DNA from: Balneolales bacterium | Lineage (GTDB): Bacteria; Bacteroidota; Rhodothermia; Balneolales; Natronogracilivirgulaceae | Direction of reading: 5' to 3' | Assembly (NCBI GenBank): GCA_007132495.1 | Contig: SLOL01000025.1 | Location: 1 to 32,536, forward strand | Length of the DNA: 32,536 bases | In this document: positions 9,061-16,678 of the stretch, piece by piece | Position numbering within the stretch: position 1 is the first letter of the stretch | Layout of the letters: every line of letters begins with the position of its first letter | Program-made: the position numbers and the translations under genes | Notes under the pieces: model-generated | What the model was told of the DNA's origin: nothing | The model's input: only the letters and a program-made list of their open reading frames with translations | The model's database searches: none

Positions 9061-9822
9061 ATGGTTAAAGTACTAACAGACACTTATTCGACATTCAAAA
9101 CGATTTTCACCGGGATGGGCGTTACCTGGCGTCACCTTTTCAAAAAATCGGTGACCGTCCAATATCCCGATGAGCGGGATGTTTTGCCCGAACGCGTGCG
9201 GCTGAAGCTGGATGTCAATATCGACGACTGCATCGGCTGCCGGCTGTGTGAACGGGCGTGTCCGGTTGATTGCATCACCATCGGTACCACCAAATCAACC
9301 GAAGATGACGACCTGGGAGAAACCTCCACCGGTCACAAGAAGAAGTTGTGGGTGGATCAGTTCGATATCGACCTGGCCAAATGCTGTTATTGTGAACTCT
9401 GTGTACATCCGTGTCCCACCGAATGCATCACCATGGTCGAGGATTATGAATACTCGGTGTACGATCGCGACAACCTGGTCTACTCCTTCTCCGATATGAC
9501 TCCCGAGCAGATTGAAGAGGTCCAGGCCAAGCTTGCGCGTGAAGAGGAAGAGAAGCGCAAGAAAAAGGAAGAAGCGCGTCTGGCCAAAAAGAAGAAAGAA
9601 GAAGAGAAAAAGGCTGCCGAAGATGATGACAGCGGTTCCGCTGAAGCAAAAAAAAGTGACGATAAGGGTGGTGATCAAGGCACCACTGAAGCAAAAAAAG
9701 AGGCCGGAACCGAAGGCGGCGGTAATGTAGACTCTGATAAAGAGGCACGAAAGAAAGAACGCGAAGCGCGCCGGGCCGCCCGCAAGGCAGAACGGGAAGC
9801 AAAAAAGAAATCCGATGAATAG
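9061..9822 (+). CDS. nuoI: NADH-quinone oxidoreductase subunit I with a long charged tail
   Basis: NuoI holds clusters N6a and N6b, the last wire before N2. Two complete [4Fe-4S] motifs are visible: CIGCRLCERACPVDC from residue 57, and CYCELCVHPCPTEC from about 109. A clear ribosome site GAGGT (9050-9054) lies 6 nt before the ATG. The usual protein ends near residue 160-180. Here residues 161-253 form an extra tail made almost only of K, E, R, A and D, with runs such as EEEEKRKKKEEARLAKKKK, likely a long charged helix or a disordered arm. The tail is in frame without interruption, so it is probably translated. In a complex without NuoG it could contact a ferredoxin donor, but that is inference. 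Confidence 0.94.
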   Translation: MVKVLTDTYSTFKTIFTGMGVTWRHLFKKSVTVQYPDERDVLPERVRLKLDVNIDDCIGCRLCERACPVDCITIGTTKSTEDDDLGETSTGHKKKLWVDQFDIDLAKCCYCELCVHPCPTECITMVEDYEYSVYDRDNLVYSFSDMTPEQIEEVQAKLAREEEEKRKKKEEARLAKKKKEEEKKAAEDDDSGSAEAKKSDDKGGDQGTTEAKKEAGTEGGGNVDSDKEARKKEREARRAARKAEREAKKKSDE

Positions 9823-10012
9823 TATTTCAATGAACCATTTGAGGGGAGGGTATGGTACTCTTGCGGCAAAAGGAATTATCTCTGATATGACGTTAGGGTA
9901 TGTTTCTCCCGAAAAATTTGTTTCCGCCGAAAAGTATGTTTCTCCCGAAAGGGGAAACGGCGTATTAATCTCCCAATGTGTCCGGCGACGCTCAAATTTA
10001 CATATGAATTGA
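9815..10012 (+). CDS. possible small ORF carrying hexapeptide repeats
   Basis: A 65-codon frame starts at an ATG overlapping the last bases of nuoI. It contains three six-residue repeats, YVSPEK, FVSAEK and YVSPER, produced by the 18-nt tandem repeat beneath. An 18-nt repeat free of stops keeps frames open by itself, and the opposite strand is also open here. No ribosome site is obvious. I list it as a possible peptide gene or, more likely, a by-product of the repeat. Confidence 0.2.
   Translation: MNSISMNHLRGGYGTLAAKGIISDMTLGYVSPEKFVSAEKYVSPERGNGVLISQCVRRRSNLHMN
9902..9955 (+). repeat. three tandem 18-nt repeats after nuoI
   Basis: Units lie at 9902-9919, 9920-9937 and 9938-9955. Each starts GTTTC, then two variable bases, then CCGAAA and a variable AT- or AG-rich end. 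The core TTTCNNCCGAAA is itself a partial palindrome. The array sits in the 285-nt gap between nuoI and nuoJ. The rest of the gap (9956-10107) is AT-rich and shows nothing else I can name, apart from two close copies of TTTGATATT around 10030-10050. Confidence 0.7.
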
Positions 10013-10107
10013 CATGCGACTTTACACTTTGATATTCGGTTTGATATTTGGCTTGAACATAATTTATTGAACAACAACAATTTGAAACTTACAGGTATGG
10101 TAACAAT

Positions 10108-10716
10108 ATGGATCTGTTTGCTGTAGTTTTTTATTTATTTGCGATCCTGATCATTGGCAGTGCCACACTGATGGTATTTTCGAAGAATATCGTGCACTCG
10201 GCATTTGCGCTTATGTTCACCCTGGGTGGCCTTGCCGTTTTTTACGCACTACTCTATGCCGGGTTTGTGGCGGTTACCCAGCTATTGGTCTACGTCGGCG
10301 GGATCCTGGTACTGATTCTGTTCGGGGTCATGCTTACCACGCAAGGCTATTTTGAAAAGGTGAAGACCCGCACAGTCAATCTGGTGCCGGCAACGATCTT
10401 TACCGCGATTGTGGGAGTGTTGCTGATTTCGGTTTTTGTATCAACCGACTGGACCCTGGCACCGCTTCGGGATGGAGAGTCGACAATGACCGCTCTCGGA
10501 GAGCTGCTGATGACCGATTTCATGCTGCCCTTCCAGGTGGCCGGTGTCCTGTTACTGTTGGCAATGATCGGTGCCGTACTGATGGCCTCCCGGACCCGAA
10601 CCCCGAAATCCCCCGGTTCTTCCTATGGCTCCCCGGTCTCTTCGCCGGACTCCCCGGATTCTTCTTCTCAATCTCCGGATTCTTCTTCCGCCGGCGAAGA
10701 ATCACACAAAACCTGA
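10108..10716 (+). CDS. nuoJ: NADH-quinone oxidoreductase subunit J
   Basis: NuoJ is a membrane subunit with five helices next to NuoK and NuoA. The core is typical: VVFYLFAILIIGSATLMVFS, then KNIVHSAFALMFTLGGLAVF, and VAVTQLLVYVGGILVLILFG, a helix conserved in the family. After the last helix (about residue 158) there is an extra tail in which residues 168-195 are four seven-residue repeats of the form S-P-x-S-S-x-x or S-P-D-S-S-S-x, coded by a 21-nt tandem repeat. Such a tail is not part of the usual subunit. It starts 285 nt after nuoI, the largest gap in the operon, and nuoK follows after 84 nt. Confidence 0.92.
   Translation: MDLFAVVFYLFAILIIGSATLMVFSKNIVHSAFALMFTLGGLAVFYALLYAGFVAVTQLLVYVGGILVLILFGVMLTTQGYFEKVKTRTVNLVPATIFTAIVGVLLISVFVSTDWTLAPLRDGESTMTALGELLMTDFMLPFQVAGVLLLLAMIGAVLMASRTRTPKSPGSSYGSPVSSPDSPDSSSQSPDSSSAGEESHKT
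10609..10692 (+). repeat. four 21-nt tandem repeats inside the nuoJ 3' end
   Basis: Units start at 10609, 10630, 10651 and 10672. Each begins TCCCCGG or a near variant; the last two are the most alike, sharing CCGGATTCTTCTTC. The unit length is a multiple of three, so copy-number change would keep the NuoJ frame and only alter the length of a Ser/Pro-rich tail. Confidence 0.75.
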
Positions 10717-10723
10717 AATTAAA

Positions 10724-10800
10724 CCCTGAACCCTGATCTCTGAATTCTGTTATCTGACTTCTGTTTTCTGAATTCTGTTATCTGAAACCTGAACTCTGTT
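10724..10800 (+). repeat. heptanucleotide array, 11 exact-phase copies, ending at the nuoK start
   Basis: The 77 nt before the nuoK ATG divide exactly into eleven 7-nt units of the form NNCTGWW, where W is A or T; one unit ends in C. Every unit keeps CTG at positions 3-5. The array begins 8 nt after the nuoJ stop and leaves no room for a normal Shine-Dalgarno site before nuoK. It recalls the heptanucleotide STRR repeats described in filamentous cyanobacteria, though the unit differs. Confidence 0.85.
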
Positions 10801-11130
10801 ATGGTCTTACCCGAATGGCTGGCAGAACCCGGACTCAACCACTTTCTGGTGGTCAGCGCCGTTCTGTTTTCGCTTGGGCTTCTTGCCGTCATATCCCGGA
10901 GAAACATCATCCTGGTGCTGATGGGAATCGAGCTCATCCTCAATGCCGCCAACCTCAACTTTGTGGCGTTCAGCCGGTACGGCTCTTTATCGCTCGACGG
11001 ACACATGATCGCTCTCTTCGTCATCATCATCGCTGCGGCAGAAGCCGCTGTGGCATTGGCCATCGCACTGAATATCTACAACCGGTTCGGTTCGGTGGAT
11101 GTCGAACTAATCAGTGAGCTAAAGGAGTAG
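10801..11130 (+). CDS. nuoK: NADH-quinone oxidoreductase subunit K
   Basis: NuoK is an antiporter-related small membrane subunit of the proton path. Three helices are seen in 109 residues. The two membrane glutamates used for proton transfer are present: E44 in LVLMGIELILNAANLNF and E81 in IIIAAAEAAVALAIAL. The ATG directly follows the heptanucleotide array, so translation may depend on coupling or on an unstructured leader. nuoL follows after 6 nt. Confidence 0.95.
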   Translation: MVLPEWLAEPGLNHFLVVSAVLFSLGLLAVISRRNIILVLMGIELILNAANLNFVAFSRYGSLSLDGHMIALFVIIIAAAEAAVALAIALNIYNRFGSVDVELISELKE

Positions 11131-11136
11131 CATACT

Positions 11137-13203
11137 ATGGGATTGGATACCTTGATACTGTTATCATTAATCGTTCTTTTTCTTCCGCTGGCCGGTTTTG
11201 CAGTGCTGGTTTTCTTCGGCAAGCGTCTGCCCCGTCAGGGTGACTGGCTGGCTACGGGACTGGTTACGGTCTCGCTGTTGCTGTCGCTGGTGATTTTATT
11301 TGCCAGACTGACAAGCCCGGAAAGTGTTACGGCCGGCTGGACCTGGGCGCAATTCGGTGGAATTCCCGGCATCGGGGAGGTCACCGTGGAGCTGGGCATT
11401 CTGATCGACAACCTATCGGCGATCATGCTGGTGGTGGTGGCGTTGATCAGCACCCTTGTGCACTTCTTTTCGATGGGTTATCTGGAAGGGGATGTACGCT
11501 ATTCGCGCTATTTTGCCTATCTGGGCTTTTTCACCTTCTCGATGATCGGGATTGTCCTCACCCACAATCTGTTGATGATGTACATCTTCTGGGAGCTGGT
11601 CGGGTTGAGCTCATACCTGCTCATCGGACACTGGTACGAGAAGAAATCGGCTTCCAACGCCGCTATGAAAGCGTTCATCGTCAACCGCATAGGCGATGCA
11701 GGCATGTTCATCGGGATTATGATCATTTTCGTACACTTTGCCACCTTCTCATTTGACGCCATTTTCAGTGCGGTAGCCGCCGGAAATCTGCCGTTTGAGA
11801 GTCAGGCATGGCTTACCGCAGCCGGCGTACTGATATTCTGCGGTGCCATCGGGAAATCGGCACAATTTCCGCTGCATGTCTGGTTGCCGGATGCGATGGA
11901 GGGTCCGACTCCGGTCAGTGCCCTTATCCATGCCGCCACGATGGTCGCGGCAGGGGTTTTTCTGGTGGCTCGGATGTTCCCGCTGTTTACGGCCGACGCA
12001 CTGTTGGTGATCGCCTATGTTGGCGCCGCAACCGCGCTTCTTGCCGCCACCATCGCCATCACCCAATATGACATCAAAAAAGTACTGGCCTGGTCGACCA
12101 TCAGTCAGCTCGGCTACATGATTCTGGCGCTGGGAGTGGGGGCCTACGCCGCCGGTTTTATGCACCTGGTCACCCATGCCGCTTTCAAAGCCGGCCTGTT
12201 TCTCGGTTCCGGTGCGGTCATCTACGCCATGCACGCGGCTCTGCACAAGCAACACGACCACGACACCGATGCCCAGGACATCCGCAACATGGGCGGACTC
12301 CGCTCCCGGATGCCGGTCACATACTGGACCTTCCTCATATTCACTCTGGCCATCTCCGGCATTCCACTAACTTCCGGTTTTCTGAGCAAGGACGAGATCC
12401 TCGCCGGCACGCTCGCCTTCAGCACCCTGAACGGTCACTGGCTGTTGCCGCTCATAGCGTTCGGTGTAGCCGGCATGACCGCATTCTATATGTTCCGGTT
12501 GCTGATTCTGACCTTCCATGGCAAGCCCGCCGACAGCAAGCGCCTCTCCATGATTCGGGAGGTTCCCGGTGTGATGGCGATCCCGCTCATCATCCTGGCC
12601 GCACTCTCGACTTTTATTTTCTACAGTTTCAATCCGCTGGGGGCTTCCTCCGGCTGGCTGTTCCAGGCGCTGGCCCGGCCGGCGAGTGTGGTGCCCGAAG
12701 CATTTGCGCCGGCAACCTGGCCCGTCTTTTACGAGGCCATAAGCAGGGTTCATACCCCTGTAATGATCCTTTCGATAATCATTGCCGTGGCCGGTGTCGC
12801 ATTCGCCTGGCTCGTATATGAAAGGAGATCTGTCAGTGCCGACAAGATGGCCGGTGTGATGGGGCCGCTTTACCGCGGATCGCGTAACAAATGGTATTTC
12901 GACGAGATGTATGAAGCGGTATTCGTCAATGGTACCCTGGCTCTGACCCGCATATCGAACTGGTTCGACTTCAATGTTATTGACGGCATTGTCAATGGTG
13001 CCGGGACTGTAACGCGCGGTGTTTCAAAAATCAGCGGATGGATTGACAATGTCTTCATTGACGGGCTGGTCAATTTCCTGGCCAACATCACCGGATCGAT
13101 CGGTATGCGCATGCGCAAAATTCAGACAGGAAGCGTCCAGAACTACCTGGTTTTCGGGGTGTTCGGATTTCTGATTATAACCATTGTACTACTCTCGATT
13201 TGA
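11137..13203 (+). CDS. nuoL: NADH-quinone oxidoreductase subunit L
   Basis: NuoL is the distal Mrp-type antiporter subunit that pumps protons and carries the long lateral helix. Length 688, normal for the family. The key glutamate is E153 in MYIFWELVGLSSYLLIGHWY and the key lysine K240 in GKSAQFPLHVWLPDAMEGP. The motif KKVLAWSTISQLGYM and the histidines in FMHLVTHAAFKAGLFL are also present. The C-terminal third includes an amphipathic stretch and a final helix that fit the lateral-helix part. aaaggag lies about 11 nt before the start, a good ribosome site. Confidence 0.96.
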   Translation: MGLDTLILLSLIVLFLPLAGFAVLVFFGKRLPRQGDWLATGLVTVSLLLSLVILFARLTSPESVTAGWTWAQFGGIPGIGEVTVELGILIDNLSAIMLVVVALISTLVHFFSMGYLEGDVRYSRYFAYLGFFTFSMIGIVLTHNLLMMYIFWELVGLSSYLLIGHWYEKKSASNAAMKAFIVNRIGDAGMFIGIMIIFVHFATFSFDAIFSAVAAGNLPFESQAWLTAAGVLIFCGAIGKSAQFPLHVWLPDAMEGPTPVSALIHAATMVAAGVFLVARMFPLFTADALLVIAYVGAATALLAATIAITQYDIKKVLAWSTISQLGYMILALGVGAYAAGFMHLVTHAAFKAGLFLGSGAVIYAMHAALHKQHDHDTDAQDIRNMGGLRSRMPVTYWTFLIFTLAISGIPLTSGFLSKDEILAGTLAFSTLNGHWLLPLIAFGVAGMTAFYMFRLLILTFHGKPADSKRLSMIREVPGVMAIPLIILAALSTFIFYSFNPLGASSGWLFQALARPASVVPEAFAPATWPVFYEAISRVHTPVMILSIIIAVAGVAFAWLVYERRSVSADKMAGVMGPLYRGSRNKWYFDEMYEAVFVNGTLALTRISNWFDFNVIDGIVNGAGTVTRGVSKISGWIDNVFIDGLVNFLANITGSIGMRMRKIQTGSVQNYLVFGVFGFLIITIVLLSI

Positions 13204-13289
13204 TGTGGACAGTCACTTCGGATCTAAGCTCATTATTACTTTTTCAAAACCTATTCCGACAGGAAAATCTCAAATAGAAACGTAACGGT

Positions 13290-14873
13290 ATGGAATTTAC
13301 AATATTCGGCATCGGTATTCTCACATGGCTGGTCTTTCTTCCCATAGTCGGGATGCTCATCATTCTGCTCCTTCCCGGGGAGAACAAAACGGCTATTCGC
13401 TGGACCGCAGCGGGTGTAACCGGCCTTCAGTTGCTGCTTGCGGTGGTCGTGCTTGCCTTGTTCGACCGCACAGCTCTCGGCATCAATGACGCGGGCAGCT
13501 TCCAGTTCGTGGAGCAGTTCGAGTGGATCATCGTCGAGGCGGTTCCATGGGTCGGCAAGATCGAGATCATGTACTTTCTCGGTATTGACGGACTCAGCGT
13601 GCTGATGATCTTGCTGACGGCACTCATCAGTGTGATCGGCGTCATTTCATCCTGGAGTATCGAGCAAAAGGTCAAAGGATACTTTGCGCTCTATCTGCTT
13701 CTGGTTACCGGTATGATGGGTGTTTTTGTGGCACTCGACTTCTTCCTCTTCTTCATTTTCTGGGAAGTGATGCTGTTACCCATGTATTTCCTGATCGGGA
13801 TCTGGGGTGGTCCCCGGCGTGAATATGCCGCGATCAAGTTCTTCATCTATACATTTTTCGGCGGAGTGCTGATGCTGCTCGTCATGCTGGCGCTTTATTT
13901 CAGCGTGGCCTACACCAACGGGGCCGGCGAACAGGTTCATACCTTTAACCTGTTGCACATGATGAACTCCGCAAATTTCGTGGAGGGCTCGATTCTGTAT
14001 GGCCTGAATACAACCTGGCGTTATGTCGCCTGGGTGGCGCTCTTCATCAGTTTTGCGATCAAGGTCCCGCTCTTCCCGTTCCATACCTGGCTGCCCGACG
14101 CCCACGTGGAGGCACCGACTCCGATCTCCGTCATTCTGGCCGGTGTCCTGCTGAAGCTCGGCACCTACGGCATGCTCCGGATCATGTATCCCATCCTGCC
14201 CGACGGCACCGTCTATTTCATGTACCTGATGGCGTTTCTCGGCATGATCAGTATCATCTACGGTGCACTTTGTGCAATGGCCCAGGAGGATTTCAAGAAA
14301 CTGATCGCTTACTCCTCCATAAGTCACATGGGGATTGTGATGCTGGGTATGGCCTCGCTCACCAATCAGGGTACCGTTGGTGCGGTCCTGCAGATGTTCA
14401 ATCACGGAACCATCACCGCCATGCTCTTCCTTATCGTAGGGGTGCTCTATGACCGGACACACAAACGGGGAGTTTATGATTTTGGCGGCATAGCCAATCA
14501 GATGCCGAAATATACCGGTATTGCCATGGTGGCGATGTTCGCGGCACTTGGTCTGCCCGGCCTCAGCGGATTTGTCAGCGAGCTGTTCTCGTTCCTCGGC
14601 GCATTCGACTCCTTCCGCTGGCTGACCATCATCTCGGTGACCGGAATTATTCTGACCGCAGCCTATATTCTCTGGACGGTCCAGCGGGTCTTCCTCGGTG
14701 AACTCGGGGATGAGCACAAAGGTATGGCGGATCTGACCGGCCGCGAGCTGCTGATGTTCGTGCCGCTGTTGATCATCGTGATCTTTCTCGGGGTCTATCC
14801 GGGGCCGGCTATTGAATTGATGAACGCATCATTGAGTCATCTGGTCGATTTTGTTAATGGTGGAATCCGGTAA
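13290..14873 (+). CDS. nuoM: NADH-quinone oxidoreductase subunit M
   Basis: NuoM is the middle antiporter-like proton-pumping subunit, 527 residues with about 14 helices. The conserved glutamate is E159 in FFIFWEVMLLPMYFLIG and the lysine K258 in AIKVPLFPFHTWLPDAHVEA, followed by KKLIAYSSISHMGIVMLGM and NHGTITAMLFLIVGVLYDR. All fit a functional subunit. It starts 86 nt after nuoL; the gap shows no convincing terminator. Confidence 0.96.
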   Translation: MEFTIFGIGILTWLVFLPIVGMLIILLLPGENKTAIRWTAAGVTGLQLLLAVVVLALFDRTALGINDAGSFQFVEQFEWIIVEAVPWVGKIEIMYFLGIDGLSVLMILLTALISVIGVISSWSIEQKVKGYFALYLLLVTGMMGVFVALDFFLFFIFWEVMLLPMYFLIGIWGGPRREYAAIKFFIYTFFGGVLMLLVMLALYFSVAYTNGAGEQVHTFNLLHMMNSANFVEGSILYGLNTTWRYVAWVALFISFAIKVPLFPFHTWLPDAHVEAPTPISVILAGVLLKLGTYGMLRIMYPILPDGTVYFMYLMAFLGMISIIYGALCAMAQEDFKKLIAYSSISHMGIVMLGMASLTNQGTVGAVLQMFNHGTITAMLFLIVGVLYDRTHKRGVYDFGGIANQMPKYTGIAMVAMFAALGLPGLSGFVSELFSFLGAFDSFRWLTIISVTGIILTAAYILWTVQRVFLGELGDEHKGMADLTGRELLMFVPLLIIVIFLGVYPGPAIELMNASLSHLVDFVNGGIR

Positions 14874-14991
14874 TATTCATGACAGTGATGGGAGCGTCTG
14901 CCGCACGGAAAAAAGGCAAAGATACAACACGGCAAAGACGATCATCACGAAACAATTTGGAATAACAAGTTTTCGATAATCCGACAAAAGT

Positions 14992-16482
14992 ATGGCTGAA
15001 CATATTATAGAAAGTATTTTCCGATTCCTTCCGGAAATTGCCCTCACGGTGACACTTGTGGCGGCGGTTGTCGCGGATCTGATTCTGAAGGAGCGAAACA
15101 GAAACGTGGCCTGGGTCGTGCTGGCGGGTTTGGTGGTGACGGCACTGCTGGTACTGCGGCAAGCCGGTTGGAACGAGTCTATATTCAGTGACATGATTGC
15201 GGTCGATCCCTTTGCCGTATTCTTCAAGATGCTGCTGGTTATAGCCGGACTGTTCATCGTGCTTTTTTCGGTCAAAAGCCGCGAACTTGAACAAAACATT
15301 ACGCGGATCGGTGAGTATTACATGCTCATCACCGGGGTGATATTCGGGATGTTCCTGATGGTGGGCGCAACCAATCTGCTGCTCATGTACCTGGCGTTTG
15401 AACTCACCAGTATCAGTTCCTATGTACTGGCCGGTTTCACCAAGTCGCTGCGCAAATCGGCCGAAGCTTCGATGAAATACATCATTTACGGAGCGGTTTC
15501 ATCGGGTTTCCTGATTTACGGCATCTCGATGCTGGTCGGCATTACCGGCGCGATCGACATCTATGGTGTGAGAGATGCGCTTCAGGCTGGAGTAGAGCAG
15601 CAGTCGGCACTCTATGTGGCGGTGATTATGATCATCGTCGGATTCAGTTACAAGATTACGGCAGTACCGTTCCATTTCTGGGCGCCGGATGTGTATGAAG
15701 GGGCACCGGTGACCATTACCACTTTCCTGGCCACCGCCTCCAAGGTGGCCGGATTTGCCATGATGATCCGTTTCTTCCGGATATCGTTTATGGAGTCCGG
15801 AGCACTCTCCGTGCCCGGTCTGGATGGATTCATCGCTATTGTTCCGTGGAACATTATTCTGGCCATTTTTGCAGCACTGACCATGCTTGCGGCCAATCTG
15901 ATGGCGCTGTGGCAGGAAAACATCAAGCGGCTGCTCGCTTATTCGAGCATCGCCCATGCGGGATTTATTCTTATGGGCCTGGCCCTGCTGACCGATGAAG
16001 GTATCAGTGCGATGATGATCTATCTGGCGATCTATCTGTTCATGAATATGGGCGCTTTCTTTGTGGTGCTGCTGGTGACCAACAAACTGGATAGCGAGCT
16101 GATTAGCGCCTATGAAGGGCTGGGACACCGTTCGCCGTTCCTGAGCGTGGCCATGACCATTTTCCTGGTGGCGCTTGCCGGTTTTCCTCCGACAGCCGGC
16201 TTCATCGCCAAAGTCTATATTTTCGGTGCGACCGTAAGTGCCGGTTGGATCTGGCTGGTGGCCGTGGCCGGACTGGCGACCATCATTTCACTCTTCTACT
16301 ATATTCGTGTGGTTCGCAACATGTTTCTGGTCGATCCGGAGGAATCATCTGAACCGGTGATCCTGGATTACGGTTCCACAGCTATCCTTGTGCTGCTGCT
16401 GATTCCGGTGCTGTTGCTGGGCGTCTATTTCACTCCGATAGTCACCTGGGCCAAAGATGCTGTTACCATGTTCGGAATGTGA
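14992..16482 (+). CDS. nuoN: NADH-quinone oxidoreductase subunit N
   Basis: NuoN is the third antiporter-like subunit, next to NuoK, with 496 residues. The glutamate E137 in LLMYLAFELTSISSYVLAGF and the lysine K221 in YKITAVPFHFWAPDVYEGAP mark the proton path, followed by KRLLAYSSIAHAGFILMG. It starts 118 nt after nuoM. It is the last gene of the operon: the next gene on this strand starts 196 nt later after palindromic sequence. Confidence 0.96.
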   Translation: MAEHIIESIFRFLPEIALTVTLVAAVVADLILKERNRNVAWVVLAGLVVTALLVLRQAGWNESIFSDMIAVDPFAVFFKMLLVIAGLFIVLFSVKSRELEQNITRIGEYYMLITGVIFGMFLMVGATNLLLMYLAFELTSISSYVLAGFTKSLRKSAEASMKYIIYGAVSSGFLIYGISMLVGITGAIDIYGVRDALQAGVEQQSALYVAVIMIIVGFSYKITAVPFHFWAPDVYEGAPVTITTFLATASKVAGFAMMIRFFRISFMESGALSVPGLDGFIAIVPWNIILAIFAALTMLAANLMALWQENIKRLLAYSSIAHAGFILMGLALLTDEGISAMMIYLAIYLFMNMGAFFVVLLVTNKLDSELISAYEGLGHRSPFLSVAMTIFLVALAGFPPTAGFIAKVYIFGATVSAGWIWLVAVAGLATIISLFYYIRVVRNMFLVDPEESSEPVILDYGSTAILVLLLIPVLLLGVYFTPIVTWAKDAVTMFGM

Positions 16483-16622
16483 TATCGCCGTTGCTGAGAT
16501 CCATCTTCAGTCAGATGGACGTGTCACTCTCGAGAAAACAATATATTAGACCATTTCTAAATACGGTTTGCCATATAAAAAAAGTGGACTTTTCTCCAAA
16601 AATCCGCGTTTTTAATAAAAAG

Positions 16623-16639
16623 GGGTAATATCATTACCC
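16623..16639. promoter_or_regulatory. perfect 7-bp-arm palindrome before the HEPN-like gene
   Basis: GGGTAAT, a 3-nt centre ATC, then ATTACCC. It lies 40 nt before the start at 16679. With such a short centre it fits a dimer-bound operator, or a hairpin at the end of the nuo transcript. There is no T-run directly after it, so an operator is at least as likely as a terminator. Confidence 0.35.
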
Positions 16640-16678
16640 GCCCCTGCAAATTATTGTTTTTTCAATACGGACATTATT

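Noticed and set aside
9295-10080. 261-codon ORF antisense to nuoI and its downstream gap
   Set aside because: It is the mirror of the K/E-rich tail (phenylalanine and leucine runs) and of the 18-nt repeats, both of which are free of stops on either strand.
13776-14717. 313-codon ORF antisense to nuoM
   Set aside because: It is rich in H, E, Q and G, as expected from reversed membrane-protein codons, and has no motif.
16500-16519. hairpin TCCATC/GATGGA after nuoN as a terminator
   Set aside because: Only 6 bp with an 8-nt loop and no T-run after it; not enough to call.
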